This document shows, piece after piece, positions 56,840 through 64,000 of a stretch of DNA of 64,000 nt (position 1 is its first letter; each line of letters starts with the position of its first letter). Source of the stretch: Clusia tigrina (taxonomy: Eukaryota > Arthropoda > Insecta > Diptera > Clusiidae); the NCBI GenBank assembly GCA_920105625.2, contig OV050030.1, positions 187,036,387-187,100,386 of the forward strand. The letters are read 5' to 3'. The position numbers were made by a program, and so were the translations under genes. The notes beneath the pieces are model-generated. The model made no database searches, had not been told where the DNA came from, and saw only the letters and a program-made list of their open reading frames with translations.

Positions 56840-57219
56840 ACAAATGATATTGATGCCTTCTCTTCCGAGTTTACGCTTGGGTCTAACTTTAGTGATTCTA
56901 GCACTCTCTCCATTCTCTTTCTTATATCTTCCTGCTTAATTTGATTAACCGATCCATAACTCGGTTCCTTAAAACTATCATAACTAGTGAACTTAGGCCT
57001 AAAATCCTTATCCATATAGTAGTCCTCTTCTGACGCATTTAGTACACAAGCGTACACTCTACCCTTATTAACGTGCGTTATGGTCTCTCCCATATATACG
57101 CCGTCCGCTAGCTGCTGCTTGTGCAAAACAACAGTCCTAAGTTTCGTGTTTACACGCATAGAAACTACTCTGGTTGACCTTGCGTTCACCACCTCTATAC
57201 AATTCTTAACCCTATTCAC
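56797..57219 (-). pseudogene. Gyp-1 protease-RT linker
   Basis: 140 codons between protease and RT with no domain I recognise (VVNARSTRVVSMRVNTKLRT; VYACVLNASEEDYY). It is part of pol; a frameshift at its end leads into RT. Confidence 0.75.
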
Positions 57220-57867
57220 GGTTCCTTCCTGCCATGACTTTAATGGGAGAGTAAGGATTCTATTCTTATTATCATCATAAAATGATAACTGTTTTTCTAG
57301 CGCATCCAGTATGGTACGGCCCTAGAGATTGTCGCGGCCAATTATCCCATCGGCCGGGATACCTTCCCTATCCAATTCAACTGCGTGCACTGTAAAACTC
57401 ATTCCCTGAACTTTGCTGTGCCCTATTTTAAGTGACCCCAGTGTTCTGATGCAACCTCCGAACGCTCCATTAAGCGTTCTTACATCTTTTGGGTTAACAA
57501 CTAGTCCTTTCCGTAAAACACTAGATTTTACGAGGCTAGTATCCGCCCCTGAATCTACCAAAAGCATTAGCTTTCCACTAGCTGCCTCCTTGCAGGGTAT
57601 CTCTATGAAAGCATCTCCTACCCTGCTCACAACGAAACAACGCCCTTTTGACTCCAAAATGGACGCGTATCTACTTCCTAACTCTTCCAATTTCCTCCTC
57701 CATGCACCGCAGTTATGCCTAACAATCCTATACTCCCTCAAAATTACCGCTAATACCTTAACTATACATCCTCGTACCACGTACGCGGCGATTGGCCTAT
57801 ACTCTCTAATCTTATTGAAACTTAACCTAAGTACTAGAATCATCACAGTTACCCAAACAATACGCAA
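57220..57867 (-). CDS. Gyp-1 aspartic protease
   Basis: Frame 57,867-57,322. Residues about 100-115 read LMLLVDSGADTSLVKSSVL, the DSG active site, followed by a glycine-rich flap-like region and AVELDREGIPADGIIGRDNL, the second conserved block (ILGxD-like). A TAG at 57,322-57,324 follows and the frame then continues as GRTILDALEKQL to about 57,220, so the stop probably replaced Gln. Confidence 0.88.
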
Positions 57868-58145
57868 TCAAAAATTTTCTCCCGGAGAGACTCTTGCTCC
57901 TCCGTAACCTTGCTCCTCCGTTCTTACGTTACTTGGTACGTGGTATCGGAGAGCCTCTTGCTCCTCCTCTTCCTGGACTGTACTTCGTACATTACCAGTC
58001 ACACGTACCTTCGGCCTAACTGTTGCTTCCTTTCTTTTGGCTTTCCAGTCTATTGGCCTCGACTGGGCCGCTGGAAGTTTCCCTGGTTCCTCTGCTGAAA
58101 CTGCCTATCCCTGCACGTATCGTATCTTATCCCACCACATAAAAA

Positions 58146-60404
58146 TCATTTCACACCCTGTTGGGTGTTGCCTAACCTTTGTCCTCCTCTAGTGTTCCAA
58201 TTTGGCCGCTGCTGACCATTCCCAGTGCTGAAAGGATTTCTTCCTTGTTTGTTCCCTTCCGTTGAATTGACTCGAGGACTACTGCCCCTGCTGTCCCTTA
58301 AGGGTGGATCCGGGCGCCTCGTACCCGGCTGCCTTTCATTTTGATCCCATTTAATATCTATTTGGCACTGTCTACTTGCCTCATGACCATATGTTTGGCA
58401 CTACATACAATAGGGCGTATTCTTGCGTGTAATACATTCATCCCTTGTATGACCTGGCTTGTGGCAGAACGAACATGTGGGAGCCCTCTCTACAACCTCC
58501 CTGTGCGGATTTCTCTGACACGCGGCTCTGCTGTCGGAGACACCGGGATTATATGCTCCTCTGTACACGTTAGGGACGAAATTATTTCCTTCTCTATCCA
58601 TGACAGCGGCAGTTGAATTGTCCTGTCTATTTTCAAACATATGTATCTCCCCCAATCCGGCCGTACTCCATTCCACAAGGACTTGCGCTCGAATTGCTTC
58701 TTCTACCAATTCCTCCAGATTTCCTGTTTTGCTATTCAGCATCTGAATTTTTAGAGCGGAATTGCGGAGCCCCACTACGAAAGTCGTTAACACTGACTTG
58801 TCAACTTCGTATAATAACGCGGTATCACCAACGCCATCGTACTTATTTTTGACTACTTCTTGGGCCAACATCCGAAGTGACTCCAAACGCCTGGCAAAGG
58901 CGCGAATGTCTTCCCCTTCCAGTTGTTTCCCGATTCTAATCTCCTGTAATATGTCTTCCAGAGTTCTGTCCTTAAGATAAGTTTTCTTCAGAAGGCCATA
59001 AAGCTCATTCACACTGGCGAATTGTTTTGGCAGCACGAGGTTGTACGCATCTCCAAATAACCTTTGCTTTATGCAGTCGAAGAAATCCTGTAACTCATCA
59101 GGGCTTATGCTTCGCCTTGCAAGCTCACAACCTTGAATGAACGTACTGAGCTCTGACCTTAAATCTGCTGCAGCAGCACCAGTAAACACAGGTACTAGCC
59201 TGGACACGGTCTTGGAGTCGATACCCATTTTACGTATTCCTGTATTATTTATGACCGGTAAAATTTGAGAGTTATCCTTTTGGGTGTTTTCCAAATTCAC
59301 TCCCCTTGGATCTGAAATGTATTTGACTAGCGACGGACTCAAACTTATTAGTCTTCGACCGTTTGCCCGTACAGGCGAAATATCGTCCACTGTATTGGGA
59401 CTTTCCTGTACTGTTACTGCTTCTGGCTCCTTTGGCGGACAACCCCGATTTTTATTATTAATCGGGCTTCCCGGAGAAAAAGGCTCGACACCGACTTCAG
59501 ATGCGCCAAACAAAAATTCCGCTTGCCTTTCTTCATTAAGTACTAATTTTGGCTTCACCATGCGGCTTATCCCTTCTGGTGTTATATATTCCGGCCAACG
59601 TACTTCCGGAGGCAATGTCAATACTGTCTGCGTAAATCCAGCTGATGCTGATGTTGATCTCTCCCTATTCAGTGAGGTCCTATTGGTCGCCCGTCCTCTT
59701 TTCAATTTCGCACACTCCTTTTCCAACAGCGTTGCTGCTTCCTCTGTTTCCGTCAATCTCTGAGACAGTTCCTTTACCCTCTTCCCAAGATACTCTTTTT
59801 GTGCTCTCAAATCTTCTGTTTTCTTATGAAAATTGAATAACTTTTCTTCTGTTCTTCTTTGGATTGCCGTAAAGGCTTGATCCGCTACTTCTAATGGTGA
59901 CACAGCTCCTCCGGCATTCGCCTGCTTCCACAATTCCTGAGCTTCTTCCCTGCTCGTACTCGCTTCGAACTGGTCAACTATTTTCCCAGTAAACAGTTCC
60001 ACATCTGACTGCATTGATTTCAATCTATTCCTTACTTCCTCGTCTGGTGAAACCAAACTCACAGTTCGTTGTCCTAATTCCTCTAATTCAGAACTAAATG
60101 TATCTGCCCATTCGTTGACTAGACTATTTATGTAGTCTGCGTAATTTTCCGCAAAATATTTTCCCTTGCCGTACTTAACTGCGTGAGGCAACAGCAGTCC
60201 GTGATTATTGTTGAACTCTCTCCCCAGATTTTGCAACTGTGTTATTCGCTTGCGATAATACACGTCGTCCTTACGTAACCTGCCGTCTTTCTTAAAATTA
60301 CGGACCAATTTTTCAATCGCTTCTCCAATTTGCTCCTGCATCAACAGTAATCCTTGCGCTTCCTTCGTCATATCCCAAATGCCAGACCAGGTGGCGTATC
60401 CCAA
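58146..60404 (-). CDS. Gyp-1 gag with internal TAG
   Basis: Large gag: 667 open codons (60,404-58,401), then, past a TAG, 84 more to TGA at 58,146-58,148. Residues about 1-270 are helical and charged, with a probable coiled coil (VKELSQRLTETEEAATLLEK). The capsid-like region is about 400-600 (FTGAAAADLRSELSTFIQGC, FARRLESLRMLAQEVV). Knuckle 1 is CSFCHKPGHTRDEC; knuckle 2 reads C-M-stop-C-Q-T-Y-G-H...C, so the TAG (58,401-58,403) falls inside the second zinc knuckle. The tail is Arg/Gly/Gln-rich. The start at 60,404 is the first ATG after the leader. Confidence 0.9.
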
Positions 60405-61420
60405 TTACAAATAAAAATCCAATAATTGTTAAAACATGTTACAATATTTTATTGTGTCTTACTTAATTATAAATACAAATTTATTTAAAAAACACATTCC
60501 ACCGTAAATTCTATCTTAATATTCTTTTAACTTCCATCATAAGTTCTATGTTCGCTGTCTACCGGCGTCCATTAAGTCCTTCCTTCAGTGCAAATTGGTT
60601 CTTGACTTCCGCACAGATACTCCTTGATTTCCTCTCACCATCTTTAATACTCCCAAAAATCCATAGGAAAGGCCATATGTTTGTAAAAACCGAAATTTGA
60701 TTTACCGGCAAAAGTGTCTTGATTCATTCCCGGAAATCCATTTGAATCCATATTTAAAAATAAACCCGTAACGTATGCGCCACATAATAATAGCATTTAA
60801 ATGTTTTCTTCAACATTGCTACGCAAATCGCAGTTTCCGAACTTCAAAAACTTTGATGCAACAACACGTGTTGTCTGCACCTCTTCACCTAATACCCTAA
60901 ACTCAAAATGCCAAATATTTAAATCAATCTTTATTTTGATTTCAAAACAATATAAATTGAATCGTATAAATGTCCCTACCGACAAACAAACACAAATCCC
61001 CTATAATAACCGTACGAACCCTATACCGTGGCACGTTCTTTCCGAACCAAACCAACCGGTATACACAAGTTCGCAATTCAATAACGCAAAATCTGTGAAT
61101 AAACAGACACGCTCCACATCCCCCGAGAATGCTGAAACAAAATGTATTAAAAAGTATGAGCCTAATCTCAGTGGAACAACCCTATACAACCTGACCGTAA
61201 GTAAAAGTTTTCTTATTAGATCGACGTATTGCCACCTAACCGCAGCGGTTAATCAGCCCCAATGCTGCTTCTTCTGCATGACCGGCGCAAAAGCGCCCAC
61301 ACGGTCACCGAAGAATCGTCGGCAAAATTTTCTTAAATACTAAGATGTCCTACTATAGACATACTCACCATTATTTTTTCCGATGACATCCTGGTCCTTT
61401 CAATATTGCAGTAAGATGTC
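60405..61420 (-). other. Gyp-1 leader, no gene seen
   Basis: About 1 kb of AT-rich untranslated leader between primer site and gag. A 180-codon plus-strand frame (60,801-61,343) lies in it, has no recognisable domain and is antisense to the element; probably chance. Confidence 0.6.
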
Positions 61421-61440
61421 CTATCCTACCGGCTGCGCCA
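61421..61440 (-). other. Gyp-1 primer-binding site
   Basis: The minus strand reads TGGCGCAGCCGGTAGGATAG three bases after the 5' LTR. From memory it resembles the tRNA-Ser-type primer site of some insect Gypsy elements. Confidence 0.8.
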
Positions 61441-61443
61441 AAA

Positions 61444-61946
61444 TGTTGGGGGCTTAGTGTCCTTGCTTGGCGGGTGACGTCCTGTCGCAGTTCTTTCGGG
61501 CGCGTGGCTGAAAACTTAAGAGCCCTTATGTTGAATTCAAACACTATAACTTTTCAGTTTCAAAACACAAGAGAGATTTATTATTACGAAACCTAATACT
61601 TATATACTATTTTTTAAACATCTATCTCAGTCTGTGAACTGACCTTTCTGGTGTTCCAGTTCTGCATCTGCTAATTAGTGTCAGTTGGTCAAGCCAACTG
61701 ACCCACTTCAAAAGTGGCGACGGTGCATTACGCTGCCCTCGTCGACTCGACTGCGGAACTGTAATACCCTAAAAGCTTACATAATAATGTTGCACAGATC
61801 ACATTAACTTAAAATACTTAGACCCTAGAAGTATGCCTTATCATAACACCGTTTTAGCACATGCTAATCCAACATAGTGTGGAATCTATTTGGAGTCGGT
61901 GCTGTGAGTAAACCACACGTAGGTAGTTTGGTTCTAACTCACAACA
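61444..61946 (-). repeat. Gyp-1 5' LTR
   Basis: 503 bp, 12 differences from the 3' LTR by eye; flanked by CTAC at 61,947-61,950. Confidence 0.96.
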
Positions 61947-64000
61947 CTACTTTCGGAACCATATGCAAGGAAGGATTCCCCAAACTGGGCCGCGGATGAA
62001 ACAGGCAGAGCAGCCATCTGGTCCATTGGGGAGACCACCCCTCAGAGCAAGATGGAAACCAGAGAGAGCGGTTATACCTGGGTGAAACTGGATAACATTT
62101 ACGTCTTCAGCTGCTACGCTCCTCCAAGTTGGACACTGAGACAGTTCGGGGAAATGATGACATCGCTGATGGAAGAAGCGAAAGGCAAACACCCAATAAT
62201 TATTGCAGGCGACTTCAACGCGTGGTCTCGGACTTGGGGCAGTAGCCACACAAATGCTTAGTTGAAGAATGCTTCGCGCTTCTTGAATTAGTACTGTTGA
62301 ATGCGCCAGGTCACTACACATTCGACAATGGAAGAGGCAGGTCCATCATAGATCTAGCCTTTGCGGACGACCCAACTGCCAGTCGAATTAGCTGGAAAGT
62401 CAGTGATATATACACGGGCAGCGATCACAACGCCATTATAATAGACATGGAGCGAAGAACAAAGCAGTACACGCGTAAGGCGCACAAAATTGGCTGGCGA
62501 AAGGGGGCGTTCGACGCGGAGTCGTTTGACGTCATCTGGAAGTCAGCGTCTATTGAAGGCGAAACTGCAAGCACCATGGCTAAAGGGACCCAGAGCGCCT
62601 CAGCCTACATGCCCAGAGCTGATGCAGCGCATAGTGGTAACGCTCTTCCCCCCACAGAGCCAAACGAGAGCAGTCGCGACGCCAGACGTTCAGAGGGGAC
62701 CTATAATCACTATCGATGAGGTATTGTCGAGTATATCACTTATCGACGACAACAAGACTTCTGGTTTGGATGGAGTCCCAAATGTGGCCTTCACGGCAGC
62801 GGTAATAGCCAGACCAGAACTGTTCGCAAAGCTGTATGATACAGTGGGAAAGATCCTAGAGCGTATCGTTTGTGAAAGACTGCAGGAGACTTTCGAGAGT
62901 CCAGGAGGGCTCTCGGACCGACAATTCGGTTTTCGGAAAGGGAGGTCTACAGTCGACGCGATCAGAGCAGTAGTAGACATTGCTCGAGATGCGACGAGTG
63001 GCACTAGATGACAGGGTGGCGCCATAATGTACTGCGCGGTGGTCACTCTAGATATCAAGAATGCCTTCAATTCTGCGAATTGGGGACATATAATGCAGGC
63101 TCTGGAGATTTTTGGAGTACCAACATATTTGCGGCGCATAATAGGTAGCTACCTTGACAACAGGGTGCTACTGTACGGGACAGAGGAGGGCGTAAAAGCA
63201 TACCAAATAACCAGCGGGGTTCCTCAAGGATCGGTACTAGGGCCCATGCTGTGGAACGCTATGTACAACGGCATCCTGGAGCTGAATATGCAGGAAAACG
63301 TTAATATTATTGGTTATGCTGATGATATCGCATTGGTAGTGGTGGCCAAACATATTGAGCATTTGCAGGTGGTGTGCAATGATGCGATCGCAAGGGTGCG
63401 TAGGTGGCTCCAATCAGCGCACCTGGAACTTGCTGCTCAAAAAACTGAGATTGTACTGATAAGCACGCGGAAAAAGCGAGAGGAGATGGTGGTGGACATC
63501 GGTAATCACCGTATTATGTCGCAACCAAGCTTTAAATATGTTGGAATTAATATTGACGCAAGGCTGTCGTTTAAGGAGAACCTGGTAGCGGTCAGCAAAA
63601 AAGGCTCTAAAATTCAAGGCGCCCTTGCGCGGATTCTGCCAAACATTGGAGGCCCACGTGAGGGAAGAAGACAACTTCTGGCGACGGTAACGGATTCCGT
63701 GATGCTCTATGCAGCACCCATTTGGGCAGGAGCAAAAATTACGCATCTCAGAGAGGCTTGCGCAATGCAACGATTAAGTGCGCTTCGACTTACCTGCGCC
63801 TACCAAACGGTCTCCGACGACGCAATTTCCGTCCTTGCTGCAAAAATGCCCCTTGACTTACGAGCGTTGGAGCTGCAGCGACTGTACGACCGACAGGGCG
63901 TAAGGCCTACAGCCGAACGAAGGCTAGAGTAGTGACGGCGATGCACCGAAGAGTGGCAAGAAATATGGGAGCAGTCCGAGAAGGGACGATGGACATTCCA
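61947..64000 (+). pseudogene. R1-like ORF2, copy B, rest (runs off the window)
   Basis: Resumes the endonuclease exactly where 50,922 stopped (CTAC duplicated). Compared with copy A it has three deletions: about 10 bp near 62,261 (frameshift, GDFNAWSRTWGS kept), about 320 bp near 62,580 (endonuclease-RT linker) and about 105 bp near 62,840 (RT fingers, removing the LLLKPGK segment). The RT frame 63,027-63,932 is open over GVPQGSVLGPMLWN and GYADDIAL. The shared TGA (63,009-63,011) and TAG (63,930-63,932) are present. Sequence equals copy A to about 42,898. Confidence 0.9.

Larger units (their letters stand above)
50923..61946 (-). mobile_element. Full-length Ty3/Gypsy LTR retrotransposon with env (Gyp-1)
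   Basis: 11,024 bp with two 503-bp LTRs (50,923-51,425; 61,444-61,946), TGTTGGGGG...CTCACAACA on the plus strand, and a 4-bp duplication CTAC (50,919-50,922; 61,947-61,950). Minus order: LTR, primer site, leader, gag, protease, RT/RNase H, integrase, env remnant, purine tract, LTR. I count 12 LTR differences by eye (about 2.4 percent). It is inserted in the endonuclease of R1 copy B. Confidence 0.96.

Noticed and set aside
60801..61343. 180-codon plus-strand ORF in the Gyp-1 leader
   Set aside because: Antisense to the element, no recognisable domain, composition of untranslated leader.

Overview
The window is a dense nest of transposable elements from an insect genome. The repertoire (R1-, I-, Jockey-, RTE- and LOA-type non-LTR elements; BEL/Pao and Ty3/Gypsy LTR elements with env-like genes; a Helitron; a small Myb-type DNA transposon), the AT-rich spacers and a 64-bp intron suggest a fly (Diptera, acalyptrate or tephritid-like; species not determinable). 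I found no convincing host gene, rRNA or tRNA. Nearly every coding region is decayed. It reads as heterochromatin or a TE graveyard with a few younger insertions.

Left part, 1-28 kb: a Helitron 3' half (1-2409) with a precise CTAG terminus is followed by an R1-like fragment (2.5-4.0 kb). One errantivirus (endogenous Ty3/Gypsy, minus strand) then explains most of 4.0-26.1 kb. Its pieces occur in the right order: gag tail, protease, RT, RNase H, linker, integrase, env, LTR. It was exploded by later insertions: an RTE/R1 mosaic (7.76-11.28 kb), a Jockey-type element with a 9-bp target duplication (11,876-16,683) and a complete-ended BEL element with a 5-bp duplication (17,330-24,113). That BEL itself holds a Gypsy 3' fragment and a Myb-bearing DNA transposon (20,766-21,905). 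A LOA-like ORF1 and a long (TA)n tract follow.

Middle, 28-38.3 kb: an I-type element (ORF1 at 28.2-29.4 kb, ORF2 at 37-38.3 kb) is split by a minus-strand BEL with an env gene. This BEL is circularly permuted: one LTR sits in its middle and both outer breaks fall in RNase H, as if a one-LTR circle had joined the DNA.

Right part, 38.3-64 kb: two nearly identical R1-like copies in the same orientation (A 39,694-about 43,495; B about 49,300-50,922 plus 61,947-64,000) flank a second BEL that also carries its LTR inside (gag-middle, pol, env, LTR, gag-start). Corresponding points lie 10,521 bp apart, which suggests a tandemly duplicated composite unit. Copy B is split by a full-length 11-kb env-bearing Gypsy element with 503-bp LTRs and a CTAC duplication; copy A preserves the empty site.

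Gene interplay is that of autonomous element modules (gag packaging, protease, RT/RNase H, integrase or endonuclease, env). Most modules carry stops, frameshifts or lost catalytic residues and are probably inactive.
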